64,000 nucleotides of DNA. Origin: Clostridiaceae bacterium. Lineage in GTDB: Bacteria; Bacillota; Clostridia; Lachnospirales; Lachnospiraceae. Every line of letters starts with the position of its first letter. Positions within the stretch are counted from its first letter, which is position 1. Shown piece after piece: positions 7,209-15,461 of the stretch. Made by a program: the position numbers and the translations under genes. Below the pieces are notes generated by a model. That model was not told where the DNA came from. It did no database searches and saw only the letters and a program-made list of their open reading frames with translations. The stretch is taken from assembly GCA_902362725.1 (NCBI GenBank), contig CABIXM010000012.1:1-64000 (forward strand), given 5' to 3'.

Positions 7209-9000
7209 ACCACGCCCGGAGGCCCAAACGCATACCGAACCCGGAAACGGGGCTGCCGAGCCCGGCGGCTCTGCTTTTGGGGCTGGCTCTGAACAGGAGC
7301 CCGGGGCGGCTGGCACTTCGGGACAAAGTGTCCCAAAGATGGGGAACCCCGCAAAGTCGGATGACTTTGTGGGGAGAGGAGGAGCAACGGAGCGGGCGGA
7401 TTTTGGTGGCAACGCCGCCAAAGGAGCTAAAGCGAAGTTTGCGACGACGAAGTTCCGGCAGAAAAGCCAGCAGGAACAAGCGGCGGCATCCAAGCTCCGC
7501 ATGGAAAAGCGGGGCGAAAAACGGGAGGCCGCCCGGGAAAAGCTGGCAAAGCAGAAGCCGCCCAAACAAAAAGGCCCGATCCGTAAGGCGGCGGGAGCCG
7601 CCGGATGGGGCGTTCACGGCTTTGTGCATGGCAAGCTCTACGAGGTGGAGCAGGAAAATGTGGGAACCGAAGGGGCCCACCGCTCGGAGCTTGCCGGGGA
7701 GGTTGTCCTGCGGCATGGCTCCCGGTTTGTAAAACGCAAAGTCCGGGAGCATCCGGCAAGGGCGGCCAGCCGGGCCGAGGCCAGGTATCAGAAAGCGGCG
7801 GCGGATTATCATTTCCACACCGCCGCACAGGAGCACCCGGAGCTTTCCAAAAACTATTTTACCCGGTACTGGCAGAAACAGCGGCTTAGAAGGCAATACC
7901 AGAAGCGGGCGAAGGAGGCCGCAAAACAGAGCGCAAAAGCCGCCGGGAAAACAGCCGCCGCCACGGAAAAGCTGACAGCCCGGGCCGCCGGGTTTGTAAA
8001 GCGCCATCCAGTCGGATGCCTGCTGGCGCTGGCCTGTGTCCTTGTGATCGTCCTGCTCCAGTCCTGTTCGTCCTCTCTGGTGTCCATCGGCAACGCCGGA
8101 GCCGGGGCGCTGGGAGCCACCACTTACCCCTCTGAGGATGAGGCGATTTTAGGGGCGGAGGCGGCTTATGCCGGGCTGGAGACAGAACTGCAAACCTACC
8201 TTGATACCTACGAAAGCACCCACGATTATGACGAGTACCACTTCGATCTGGATGAGATCGAACACGATCCCTATGTGCTCATTTCCCTGCTGTCGGCGCT
8301 CCATGAGGGGGAATGGACGCTTTCACAGGTGGAGGACTCCCTGCAAATGCTCTTTGACCGCCAGTATATTCTGACGGAGCGTGTGGAGGTGGAGACACGC
8401 TATGACAGCGACGATGAACCCTATTCGTGGTACATCTGCTATGTGACGCTGGAAAACAAAAACCTGTCCCACCTGCCTGTTTCCCTGTTGAGCGAAGAAC
8501 AGATGTCCCGGTACTCCATCTATATGTCCACCCTCGGCAACCGTCCCGACCTGTTTCCCGACTCCCCCTATGTGGACAAATACATTACCAACCCGCCGGA
8601 GGGCTATGAGGTTCCGGGGGAATATCTGGACGATGAAACATTCGCCGCTATTTTCTCGGAGGCAGAGAAATACATCGGCTATCCCTATGTGTGGGGCGGC
8701 TCCAGCCCGTCTACATCCTTTGACTGCTCCGGCTATGTGTCATGGGTGATCAATCATTCCGGCTGGAATGTGGGCCGCCTTGGGGCGCAGGGGCTTTACA
8801 ACATCTGCACCCCGACCAGCTCCCCAAGGCCCGGCGACCTTGTGTTTTTCAAGGGAACCTATGATACCCCGGGCGTGAGCCACTGTGGGATTTATGTAGG
8901 CGATGGGCGGATGCTCCATTGTGGCGATCCCATCGGATATGCAAACTTAAATACAAGCTACTGGCAGTCTCATTTTTACGCCTACGGGCGTTTACCATGA
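7189..9000 (+). CDS. Membrane-anchored NlpC/P60 peptidase (VirB1-like wall hydrolase)
   Basis: 603 residues. A long hydrophilic, basic N-terminal half is followed by one transmembrane segment at about residues 280-296, a spacer, and a C-terminal NlpC/P60 domain. The catalytic Cys is in FDCSGY (residue 513) and the His in SHCGIYV (residue 565). The enzyme should cut stem peptides of peptidoglycan to let the mating channel pass. Residues about 40-90 are encoded by repeat module B and palindrome copy 4, so this N-terminal stretch is probably a repeat insertion. Overlaps virB4 by 20 bases. Confidence 0.88.
   Translation: MKRKPNKPRPEAQTHTEPGNGAAEPGGSAFGAGSEQEPGAAGTSGQSVPKMGNPAKSDDFVGRGGATERADFGGNAAKGAKAKFATTKFRQKSQQEQAAASKLRMEKRGEKREAAREKLAKQKPPKQKGPIRKAAGAAGWGVHGFVHGKLYEVEQENVGTEGAHRSELAGEVVLRHGSRFVKRKVREHPARAASRAEARYQKAAADYHFHTAAQEHPELSKNYFTRYWQKQRLRRQYQKRAKEAAKQSAKAAGKTAAATEKLTARAAGFVKRHPVGCLLALACVLVIVLLQSCSSSLVSIGNAGAGALGATTYPSEDEAILGAEAAYAGLETELQTYLDTYESTHDYDEYHFDLDEIEHDPYVLISLLSALHEGEWTLSQVEDSLQMLFDRQYILTERVEVETRYDSDDEPYSWYICYVTLENKNLSHLPVSLLSEEQMSRYSIYMSTLGNRPDLFPDSPYVDKYITNPPEGYEVPGEYLDDETFAAIFSEAEKYIGYPYVWGGSSPSTSFDCSGYVSWVINHSGWNVGRLGAQGLYNICTPTSSPRPGDLVFFKGTYDTPGVSHCGIYVGDGRMLHCGDPIGYANLNTSYWQSHFYAYGRLP
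7316..7338. repeat. ICE palindrome copy 4
   Basis: 23-bp near-palindrome with core GGGACAAAGTGTCCC, inside the N-terminal coding region of the NlpC/P60 gene. Confidence 0.88.
7348..7455. repeat. Composite repeat module B
   Basis: Second copy of the hairpin (CCGCAAAGTC / GACTTTGTGG) plus GGGGAGAGGAGGAGCAACGG and a segment ending TTTGCGACGACGAAG. In module A the palindrome sits in the middle; here it precedes the hairpin. The first half is read in another frame than in module A. Confidence 0.68.
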
Positions 9001-9013
9001 TTGGAGGTCATTT

Positions 9014-9268
9014 ATGGCAACGGCAAAAAGCATGAAAATCCAGACCGAGATTGATAAGGTCAAGGCCAAAATCAGCGAACAGCAGGCCCGGCTCAAGGAG
9101 CTGGAGCAGAAAAAGCTGGAGGCGGAAAACAGCGAGATCGTGGACATCGTGCGTGGCATGAGCATCCCTCTTGCGGAGCTGCCCCTGCTGTTTGAAAAGC
9201 TGAAAGGCGGCGGGGCTTTGGGACAAAGTGTCCCGAAGTCCGAGGATGAGGAAAAGGAGGAAAACTGA
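9014..9268 (+). CDS. DUF4315-family protein
   Basis: 84 residues. An N-terminal coiled coil (KIQTEIDKVKAKISEQQARL, about residues 8-40) is followed by a conserved block (EIVDIVRGMSIPLAELP) and an acidic tail. The family is found in Tn1549/CTn elements between the wall hydrolase and DUF4366; its role is unknown. RBS TTGGAGG at 9000-9006 decides the ATG at 9014. The tail residues GQSVPKS are encoded by palindrome copy 5. Confidence 0.85.
   Translation: MATAKSMKIQTEIDKVKAKISEQQARLKELEQKKLEAENSEIVDIVRGMSIPLAELPLLFEKLKGGGALGQSVPKSEDEEKEEN
9216..9238. repeat. ICE palindrome copy 5
   Basis: 23-bp near-palindrome with core GGGACAAAGTGTCCC, in the 3' end of the DUF4315 gene. Confidence 0.9.
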
Positions 9269-9270
9269 AT

Positions 9271-10014
9271 ATGAAACGGTTTCGAGTTTTGACAGCGGCG
9301 CTTTGTGCCGCTGTTTTGTTATGCGGCTTTAGTGTTCCCGCCTATGCCTACGCAGATGGCGGCGAGGGTGAGGACTACGGCGATCCCACAATGGAAACCC
9401 CGGCCCCGGAGCCGACCATTACGCCGGGCGAGGGATTTTCCGAGGAGGGAAACCTTGTAACCCGTGATCTGCTCTATGACGAGCACACCAACAAGCAGTT
9501 TATTACCGTCCAGACCAGCGGCGGCAATACCTTTTACATTGTCATTGATTACGACAAGCCCGTGGACGAGGAAGGCGAACAGTATGAAACCTACTTTTTC
9601 AGCGTTGTGGATGAGGGAGATCTGCTGGCCGCAGCCGAGGCCGCTGGCGTGGAACAGGCGGTCTGCTCCTGTCCGGAGAAATGTGCGGCGGGGGCTGTCA
9701 ATACCGACTGCCCGGTATGCTCTGTCAATATGGGGAAATGCGTAGGTGCAGAGCCGGAGCCCGAGCCTGCCCCGGAGCCGGAGCCGGAACCCGAGAAGCC
9801 GGGCAACGCCGGGATGATCCTTTTGGTGCTGGCTGTCATGGGCATCGGCGGCGGGGCCGCATGGTATTTCAAGATTTACCGTCCGAAACACCAGCAGGCT
9901 GACCAACCCGAGAAGGACGATGGCGGGGAGTACCCGGGCTATGACGAGTTTGAAGATGACGGCCCCCCGTGGGACGAGGAGGACGAAACCGAAGAAAAGG
10001 AGGAAATCAGATGA
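9271..10014 (+). CDS. DUF4366-family membrane protein (CD1107-like)
   Basis: 247 residues. Signal peptide at residues 1-25, an extracellular domain, a Cys-rich stretch (CSCPEKC, then CPVCSVNMGKC), a Pro/Glu repeat linker (PEPEPAPEPEPEPE), one transmembrane helix near residue 190, and a very acidic cytoplasmic tail. The family is restricted to CTn-type elements and lies next to DUF4315. It is probably a surface-exposed part of the transfer apparatus, but its role is not established. RBS AAAGGAGG at 9254-9261. Confidence 0.85.
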   Translation: MKRFRVLTAALCAAVLLCGFSVPAYAYADGGEGEDYGDPTMETPAPEPTITPGEGFSEEGNLVTRDLLYDEHTNKQFITVQTSGGNTFYIVIDYDKPVDEEGEQYETYFFSVVDEGDLLAAAEAAGVEQAVCSCPEKCAAGAVNTDCPVCSVNMGKCVGAEPEPEPAPEPEPEPEKPGNAGMILLVLAVMGIGGGAAWYFKIYRPKHQQADQPEKDDGGEYPGYDEFEDDGPPWDEEDETEEKEEIR

Positions 10015-10187
10015 ATTTTACCAGCAGTCCCTTTGAACGAATGATGAAAGAAAAACCCCGTCCCAAGGCTCCCGCTGAGAACAGTCCGCCCAGAGGCTCC
10101 GCTTGTTATGGCTGCTGTTACTGGTGGGGGATCGCCTGTGTGTCCTGCTACAAGGAGCTTTTGAAGGCCGAGGCTGGCGGGAGGTGA
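10011..10187 (+). CDS. Small Cys-rich ICE protein
   Basis: 58 residues from ATG 10011, which overlaps the DUF4366 stop; the RBS AAAGGAGG sits inside the upstream gene. The C-terminal half contains YGCCYWWGIACVSCYKE, four cysteines that may bind metal or form disulfides. I recognise no named family. The position between DUF4366 and the Cys-rich VLP gene, and the tight packing, support a real gene. Confidence 0.7.
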   Translation: MNFTSSPFERMMKEKPRPKAPAENSPPRGSACYGCCYWWGIACVSCYKELLKAEAGGR

Positions 10188-10191
10188 TGGA

Positions 10192-10560
10192 TTGTCCCGT
10201 GAACTGACACGCAAAGAAAAGACAGCAATCCGCTCTCTTGTGGTAACATGGTGCGCCAACTATGACCGGGAATACGGATGCCTGCCGCTGGATAGCGATT
10301 GCTATATGCTGGGTAAATGCTGGACGGGATCATACTGCCGCTATTTCCGGGAGTCCGTCCTGCCCCTTGATCCGGCGCTGGAAGTGGCTCTTATGAGCGA
10401 GGGCCCAAGGCCAGATTTTAAGATATGCCCGGTATGCGGCGGGCCTGTTCCCCCGGACAGGCGGCAGGCGTACTGTTCGGCGGCCTGTGCAAAGAAAGCC
10501 CACCGCCGCCAGCAACGGGAATATATGCGGAAAAAGCGGGGTGCATCCGTTGACAATTAG
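10192..10560 (+). CDS. Cysteine-rich VLP-type protein
   Basis: 122 residues from TTG 10192. The N-terminal part has spaced cysteines (WCANYDREYGCLPLD, CYMLGKCW, YCRYF), as in the Cys-rich VLP family of mobile elements. The C-terminus is a zinc-finger-like block (CPVCGGPVPPDRRQAYCSAAC) followed by a basic helix. Likely a small zinc-binding, possibly nucleic-acid-binding protein; function unknown. Confidence 0.75.
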   Translation: MSRELTRKEKTAIRSLVVTWCANYDREYGCLPLDSDCYMLGKCWTGSYCRYFRESVLPLDPALEVALMSEGPRPDFKICPVCGGPVPPDRRQAYCSAACAKKAHRRQQREYMRKKRGASVDN

Positions 10561-10674
10561 GGCCTGAAAAACCCGCTTATAGCAAGGCTTTCCGGGGCCG
10601 TTCCGTTGGCCTGCCGTATCATTCTACGGTATGGCCCCGTTTGCCCCGATGCTGTCAACATCCATACAGCGGGA

Positions 10675-10697
10675 CTTTGGGACAATTTGTCCCGAAG
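10675..10697. repeat. ICE palindrome copy 6
   Basis: 23-bp near-palindrome with core GGGACAATTTGTCCC, 25 bases before the ATG at 10723. Confidence 0.92.
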
Positions 10698-10722
10698 TAC
10701 CCGCTTTCTGAGAGGAGGAATT

Positions 10723-11679
10723 ATGCCGAAATATTACCCCATCAATGAGGAGGCCGCCCGGCGTGCCAAAAACGCCAACAGCTTTTCCGACTATGTTCCC
10801 GGCTCCGCCACCGCCGCTTACCGTGAAATGGTGGATCGGGCCTATACCCTCGGGAAACAGCAGAAAGGGCGTGTCGATCCCATGTACCACGAAAAGATTG
10901 ACGGGCTCATAGACCGCTATGCCCGCAAGCTGGCGGAGAACATCAACCAGTGCAATCTCATAGATGCCCGTGTACCCTCCATCCTCATCGCCGGAGGCTC
11001 CAACTTCCCGGTGCGGAAAAAGGAAAAGCAGAACGCCGCCCGGGATAAGAATATGGGCGAATATATGCAGATCGAGGGCCTGCTGGATAAGGTGCGCTCA
11101 ACAGGTATGGGCGGGATCAGCGCAGACGATGACCGGGCCGTGGAAAAGCTGGAGGCGAAGCTGGCAGGGCTGGAGGCCATGCAGGAGGAAATGAAAACCG
11201 TCAATGCCTACTACCGCAAGCATAAAACGCTGGAGGGCTGTCCCGTCCTGTCCGCCGAGGAAATTGGAAAGCTCCAGTCCTCTATGGCATCCGACTGGCG
11301 CAAAAATCCCGTACCCTATCCGTCCTATCTGCTTACCAACAACAACGCCAACATCCGCCGCACACGCCAGCGCATTGAGGATTTGAAAAGCCAGTCGGAA
11401 TATGCGGGCTGGGCCTTTCCCGGGGGACGGGCGGAAATCAACGAAGGAGAAAACCGCTTGCAGCTCTTTTTTGAGGAAAAGCCATCGGAGGAACAGCGGC
11501 GGGAACTGAAAAGCAACGGTTTTAAGTGGGCTCCCAGCCAGGGAGCATGGCAGAGACAGCTTACGAAAAATGCCATCTATGCGGCGGGCCGGATGGAATT
11601 TTTGCGCCCGGAGGATGGGCAGAGCCCTTACCAGCTCCAGCCCTTTGCCCGGAAAACGGAAAAGGATGTGACACGATGA
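10723..11679 (+). CDS. ICE protein of unknown function
   Basis: 318 residues from ATG 10723 with AGAGGAGG upstream; the longer open frame from 10606 runs through the palindrome and is rejected. A helical, charged protein with coiled-coil potential at about residues 110-170. The C-terminal module (RLQLFFEEKPSEEQRRELKS, then GFKWAPSQGAWQRQL) is a motif shared with several ICE and plasmid proteins of unknown function. No catalytic motif was seen. Probably involved in establishment or DNA processing because of its place before mobC and the relaxase. Confidence 0.6.
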   Translation: MPKYYPINEEAARRAKNANSFSDYVPGSATAAYREMVDRAYTLGKQQKGRVDPMYHEKIDGLIDRYARKLAENINQCNLIDARVPSILIAGGSNFPVRKKEKQNAARDKNMGEYMQIEGLLDKVRSTGMGGISADDDRAVEKLEAKLAGLEAMQEEMKTVNAYYRKHKTLEGCPVLSAEEIGKLQSSMASDWRKNPVPYPSYLLTNNNANIRRTRQRIEDLKSQSEYAGWAFPGGRAEINEGENRLQLFFEEKPSEEQRRELKSNGFKWAPSQGAWQRQLTKNAIYAAGRMEFLRPEDGQSPYQLQPFARKTEKDVTR

Positions 11680-11692
11680 AGGAGGTGTATTT

Positions 11693-12289
11693 GTGGACAA
11701 AAATCAAGGCTATTCCATTTTGAAGGCTGTGATGCTGGAAAATGGCAGGGGCTTTGCGCTGGGGCATCATCCCACAGCTCCATCCCCCTATGTCACATGG
11801 GCCTGTTACGATGATAAGAACGGCCAGCGGCAGTATGAATGGGGACATTACGGCAACGATCTGGCCGCTATGGAACAGGATTTTTCAGACCGGGTAAAGG
11901 ACTATCAGCGGCTTTACTATGTGGGGATCGTGCAGACCGAGGCCCCCGGCCTTTACAAATATTACTCTACCCAGCGGCCTGTGGACATCGGGACATTCCC
12001 CAAACCGCCCCACAATGCCCCGGATGAGATCGTCAACTATGACCGTCGCATCCCGGTGGAGGGCGGCGCATTTCTGGCATGGGGGCATCTGACTTATACA
12101 AGACCGCTGACCGAAAAGGAGGCGTCTGACTATGAGCTCCGTCCTGCCCCCGTCATTTCTGAATTATCCCGAAAAAACGATGACAGGCCCCTCTCGATTG
12201 CCCAGCAGATGAAAGAGGCCGGAGCTCTGGCCGAAGCCAGCCAGGGCGATCCCATCCATAAGAAAAAGGCCCCCGACCGGGGCCGATAG
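11693..12289 (+). CDS. ICE protein of unknown function
   Basis: 198 residues from GTG 11693 with RBS GGAGG at 11680-11684. Contains FALGHHPTAPSPYVTWACY and the phrase QYEWGHYG near the N-terminus, and a polar tail. I do not recognise a named family; similar proteins are frequent in the accessory part of Tn1549-like elements. It follows the previous gene by 13 bases and is followed directly by a 56-residue gene, so all three are probably cotranscribed. Confidence 0.6.
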   Translation: MDKNQGYSILKAVMLENGRGFALGHHPTAPSPYVTWACYDDKNGQRQYEWGHYGNDLAAMEQDFSDRVKDYQRLYYVGIVQTEAPGLYKYYSTQRPVDIGTFPKPPHNAPDEIVNYDRRIPVEGGAFLAWGHLTYTRPLTEKEASDYELRPAPVISELSRKNDDRPLSIAQQMKEAGALAEASQGDPIHKKKAPDRGR

Positions 12290-12299
12290 GAGGAATTGT

Positions 12300-12470
12300 A
12301 TGGAAGAAAGATATAACCCGATGAAAAGTGCGGAGATCGCCACCGAGCACAATTACAATATGCTGGACGGTGTTCTCAATAACCAGGCCCCACCCCCGGA
12401 GGAAAAGGAGCTGGATAAGGTTAAGGAACCGCCCCACAAGCGCCGGAGCCGGGAACGGGAGGAACGATGA
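12300..12470 (+). CDS. Small DUF4316-like ICE protein
   Basis: 56 residues from ATG 12300 with TAGGAGGAATTGT upstream. The N-terminal pattern (YNPMKSAEIATEHNYNMLDG, then VLNNQ) resembles the end of DUF4316-type proteins of CTn elements, but this is from memory and not certain. The tail is strongly basic. It overlaps mobC by 4 bases, supporting translation coupling. Confidence 0.6.
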   Translation: MEERYNPMKSAEIATEHNYNMLDGVLNNQAPPPEEKELDKVKEPPHKRRSREREER

Positions 12471-12814
12471 CAAAGAAACGCCGTCGCCCGATCCATCTCC
12501 ATGTGATGGTGTCCGAGGAGGAGCAGGCCCTTATTCAACAACGCATGGCCGAGACGGGCATCCGCAATATGGGGGCCTATATGCGGAAAATGGCCCTCAA
12601 TGGCTATGTGCTCCATGTTGACCTCTCGCCCGTCCGGGAGCTGGTATCGCTCCAGCGGCGGTGCTCAAACAACCTCAATCAAGTGGCGGTCCAGGCGAAT
12701 ACCTACGGTGGGATTTACCCCGAGGAGATCGCCGCTCTGCAACGGGACTATGCCGCCCTGTGGGGGCCGCTGTCCGATCTGCTGAAAAAGCTCTCCGCAT
12801 TAGTGGAGCTCTGA
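12467..12814 (+). CDS. mobC: MobC-like relaxosome accessory protein
   Basis: 115 residues. A basic start (MTKKRRRPIHLHVMVSEEEQ) leads into a ribbon-helix-helix-like region. Then come NMGAYMRKMALNGY and the family signature NNLNQVAVQANTYGGIY. MobC proteins bind oriT and help the relaxase reach its nick site. The gene lies upstream of the relaxase, as usual. Confidence 0.85.
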   Translation: MTKKRRRPIHLHVMVSEEEQALIQQRMAETGIRNMGAYMRKMALNGYVLHVDLSPVRELVSLQRRCSNNLNQVAVQANTYGGIYPEEIAALQRDYAALWGPLSDLLKKLSALVEL

Positions 12815-12856
12815 TCCTGCCGGGGAGTGGCGTATGCCGCTCCCCGGTTTTCACTA

Positions 12857-12879
12857 CTTTGGGACAATTTGTCCCGAGG
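12857..12879. repeat. ICE palindrome copy 7
   Basis: 23-bp near-palindrome with core GGGACAATTTGTCCC, 21 bases upstream of the promoter at 12901. Confidence 0.92.
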
Positions 12880-12900
12880 TGCTGAAAGCCGGAGGCATCC

Positions 12901-12929
12901 TTGTTGTCCCTCCCGGACAGAGGTATAAT
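12901..12929 (+). promoter_or_regulatory. Promoter before CD1845-type gene and relaxase
   Basis: TTGTTG (12901-12906), 17 bases, TATAAT (12924-12929). Nearly the same sequence, including the palindrome upstream, precedes the ICE integrase at 20182-20210. Confidence 0.75.
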
Positions 12930-12977
12930 TATCATGTAAGGAACTATAAGCCACACTTTTCAAGGAGGTATCAAGCG

Positions 12978-13265
12978 ATGCGGATCATTCTGAAACTTTT
13001 AGCGGCCCCCTTTGTTCTGGTCCTCACGCTCCTTGTGGCAGTATTGAATTTTGCTTTTTCCTTTGCGTCATGGGTGTTCTGCGCCCTGTCCTTTCTCTGT
13101 CTGATCGGAGCCCTGTTTGCTTTATTCACGGGGGATCGCTGGGGCATACAGGGGCTTGTGATCGCCTTTGCTGTTTCGCCCTTCGGCCTGCCCGCTGTGG
13201 CGGAGTGGCTCATTGACAAGCTGGACAGTCTCAACTACTCGCTAAAGAGTTTTATCATAGGATAA
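12978..13265 (+). CDS. CD1845-type small membrane protein
   Basis: 95 residues from ATG 12978 with AAGGAGG at 12963-12969. Three hydrophobic segments at about residues 5-28, 29-45 and 55-72. The family sits directly before the relaxase in CTn elements; role unknown. The longer frame from 12834 runs through the palindrome and promoter and is not used. Confidence 0.75.
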   Translation: MRIILKLLAAPFVLVLTLLVAVLNFAFSFASWVFCALSFLCLIGALFALFTGDRWGIQGLVIAFAVSPFGLPAVAEWLIDKLDSLNYSLKSFIIG

Positions 13266-13267
13266 CG

Positions 13268-13290
13268 CTTTGGGACAATTTGTCCCGAAG
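13268..13290. repeat. ICE palindrome copy 8
   Basis: 23-bp near-palindrome with core GGGACAATTTGTCCC, 56 bases upstream of the relaxase start. Confidence 0.92.
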
Positions 13291-13346
13291 CCCCCTGCGG
13301 CGGCTGGACGGACAGCCGCCGTTTTCTTTTGGAAGGAGGTGTGCTC

Positions 13347-14753
13347 ACGGCTACAACTTATATCCGGCCCTACAAGGTGGCGGCTGGGAAAGGCGCTGTC
13401 CAGACAATGGAGGAACGCTTTAACTATGGGCTTAATCCGAAAAAGCTGGGAGCCCTGTCCTCATACCTCTGCGATCCGGCCACGGCTCCCGCTGAGTTTC
13501 TGCTGGTAAAGAGCCAGTACCAGGCGGAAATGGGCCGGGCCGTAGAGCGTGGAGCCCTGTTTTTTCAAATCCGGCAGGCGTTCCCACCCGGCGAAGTAAC
13601 AGCAGAGGAGGCCAACCAGATCGGCTATGAAACAGCCATGCGCTGGACAAAGGGAAAGTATCAGTTTTTTGTCTGCACCCACACAGACAAGAGCCACCTC
13701 CACAATCACATTTATTTCAATTCAACGGCCTTTGACCGCTCTCAGAAGTTCCATAATTTTATCGGCTCCAGCTTTGCCCTGCGGCGGCTCTCTGACCGGG
13801 TGTGCATTGAGCATGACCTCTCTGTGATCCAAAATCCAAAACAGCACAGCAAGGGCCGGTATCTCCATTATGGCCAATGGATTGGGGAAAAGCCGCCCTC
13901 TGCAAAACAGCGGGTGCGGCTGGCCATCGTGGAGTCTCTACAAAAACAGCCCGCCGATTTTCCGGCGTTTCTGAGGCTCATGGAGGAGACCGGCTTTCTG
14001 GTAAAGCATGGCCGTGGCGGTGTGATCTCCTTTCTTGCTCCCGGACAGGATAAGCCCACCCGCCTGCGGGCATCTACCCTCGGGGATGGTTTTGATCCCG
14101 AGGACATCCGGGCTATGATTGCCGGGGAGCGTCCGATCCTGGAGCTCCCGCAGGAGGCTCCGGCTCCTGCCCGGCGTGTTAATCTGATTATAGACATTCA
14201 AGAGCGCATGGCACAGGGCAAGGGACCGGCCTATGAACGGTGGGCCAAGGTTTACAATCTGAAACAGATGGCTGCTGCGCTCCAGTACCTGCGGGAAAAT
14301 GATTTGATGGACTATGAGGCGCTGGCGGCCAGTACAGAAAAGGCAGTAGAGCGTTTTCACACGCTGTCCGAGGAATTGCGGCAAACGGAGGCGGAGCTGG
14401 AAAAGACCTCCGGGCTCATGGCGGCTACTGTGGACTACGCAAAAACCCGGCCTGTGTTTGACGGTTACAAGGCGGCCCGGTACAGTAAAAAATATCTGTC
14501 GGAGCATGAGGCGGAGCTTGCCGCTTACCGGGCGGCCCGAGCCACTATGAATGAGCTTTTGGACGGTGCAAAGCTACCGAAGATGGCAGATATGAAAAAG
14601 TCCCGCCAGAAATTGGCGGGAAAGAAAAAAGCCCTCTATGCGGAATACCGCAAGGCACAGGCGGATATGCGGCAGGCTGTGGCGGTCAAAGCGAACATTG
14701 ATCATCTGCTCGGCGTGACGGACGAGCGGGAAAATAAGGCCCAGGAGCGATAG
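13347..14753 (+). CDS. Relaxase (MobA/VirD2-type mobilization nuclease)
   Basis: About 468 residues. N-terminal ATTYIRPYKVAAGKG, a Tyr-containing region, and the metal-binding histidines (CTHTDKSHLHNHIYFNS) are the relaxase domain. The remainder is a helical, coiled-coil tail. It nicks oriT and stays bound to the transferred strand. Start choice is unusual: the strong RBS AAGGAGG (13333-13339) is 7 bases before ACG at 13347, where family members have ATG GCT ACA. GTG at 13341 is in frame but only one base from the RBS. Confidence 0.9.
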   Translation, partial: TATTYIRPYKVAAGKGAVQTMEERFNYGLNPKKLGALSSYLCDPATAPAEFLLVKSQYQAEMGRAVERGALFFQIRQAFPPGEVTAEEANQIGYETAMRWTKGKYQFFVCTHTDKSHLHNHIYFNSTAFDRSQKFHNFIGSSFALRRLSDRVCIEHDLSVIQNPKQHSKGRYLHYGQWIGEKPPSAKQRVRLAIVESLQKQPADFPAFLRLMEETGFLVKHGRGGVISFLAPGQDKPTRLRASTLGDGFDPEDIRAMIAGERPILELPQEAPAPARRVNLIIDIQERMAQGKGPAYERWAKVYNLKQMAAALQYLRENDLMDYEALAASTEKAVERFHTLSEELRQTEAELEKTSGLMAATVDYAKTRPVFDGYKAARYSKKYLSEHEAELAAYRAARATMNELLDGAKLPKMADMKKSRQKLAGKKKALYAEYRKAQADMRQAVAVKANIDHLLGVTDERENKAQER

Positions 14754-14789
14754 CGACAGGCCGCAGACAACAGGTGCATAGCGCCGGGA

Positions 14790-14812
14790 CTTTGGGACAA
14801 TTTGTCCCGAAG
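14790..14812. repeat. ICE palindrome copy 9
   Basis: 23-bp near-palindrome with core GGGACAATTTGTCCC, just after the relaxase and beside the candidate oriT. Confidence 0.92.
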
Positions 14813-14822
14813 TCCAGCGGGT

Positions 14823-14890
14823 TTGGGGAGCTCCCCAACAAGCATTTTCACGGGCCTGCGGCCTGTGAAAATTTCGGAGTGTGGCCACAC
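14823..14890. other. Candidate oriT with three palindromes
   Basis: Between relaxase and XRE gene lie TTGGGGAGCTCCCCAA (14823-14838, perfect), a 13-bp stem with one G:T pair at 14844-14872 (ATTTTCAC...GTGAAAAT) and GTGTGGCCACAC (14879-14890, perfect). Hairpins beside a relaxase gene are typical of oriT. No nick consensus was identified with confidence, so this is inference from position and structure. Confidence 0.4.
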
Positions 14891-14958
14891 CCGAATTGCT
14901 TGCCATTTAGCGGCACCCCCGAAAAGCCCCCTAAAAACGAGAAAAACGAAGGCCCTTT

Positions 14959-15321
14959 TTACTTGACCTCCGTTTCTCTGGCTTTTTGTAGTCCCTCTGC
15001 TGTGGCCTCCATGACCGTCAATTCCTTTTCGTCCATTGTATTGAGCAGCCTGTCAATATGCTGGCGGCAGTCGCTTTCGCCGTTCTGCCTGTCAGGATAA
15101 AAGAACTGGTCTACGGAAATATCCAACAGGGTGACGATTTGGTAAAAGGTGTTCAGGCTTGGATGCTGGCCCCGGTTCTCAAAATACATGATGGAACGAG
15201 GGGTACGGTCTACGAGCTGTGCAAGGTATTCCTGTGTCCAGCCTTTCGCCTCTCTCTTGCGCTTGATCTCCCGGCCTAATGCGTGGAAGTCAAGCCGTCT
15301 GGTGTCTTGGTACATTCTCAT
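14959..15321 (-). CDS. XRE-family HTH regulator
   Basis: 120 residues. HTH at about residues 13-66 (REIKRKREAKGWTQEYLAQL, then RTPRSIMYFENRG). The C-terminal half is helical and charged. It lies antisense to the transfer genes, facing the relaxase end, as XRE regulators of CTn-type elements do. It probably controls ICE transfer or integrase genes. The promoter lies in 15322-15450, back to back with the response-regulator gene. Confidence 0.85.
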   Translation of the reverse strand: MRMYQDTRRLDFHALGREIKRKREAKGWTQEYLAQLVDRTPRSIMYFENRGQHPSLNTFYQIVTLLDISVDQFFYPDRQNGESDCRQHIDRLLNTMDEKELTVMEATAEGLQKARETEVK

Positions 15322-15461
15322 ATCACCCCCATATTATTTTACATTTCGGGTTTGACTATGAGAACGAAACACGATTTTATGTTTTAGTAGTATTTTATTG
15401 CCCGTCGGCAAGGTTGCCGATGTTACACGGACAAGGTATAATAACAGAAAGAAAATTTGAA

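Noticed and set aside
10561..10722. Small RNA between the Cys-rich and the 10723 gene
   Set aside because: A weak hairpin near 10611-10636 and palindrome copy 6 are present, but there is no promoter or terminator.
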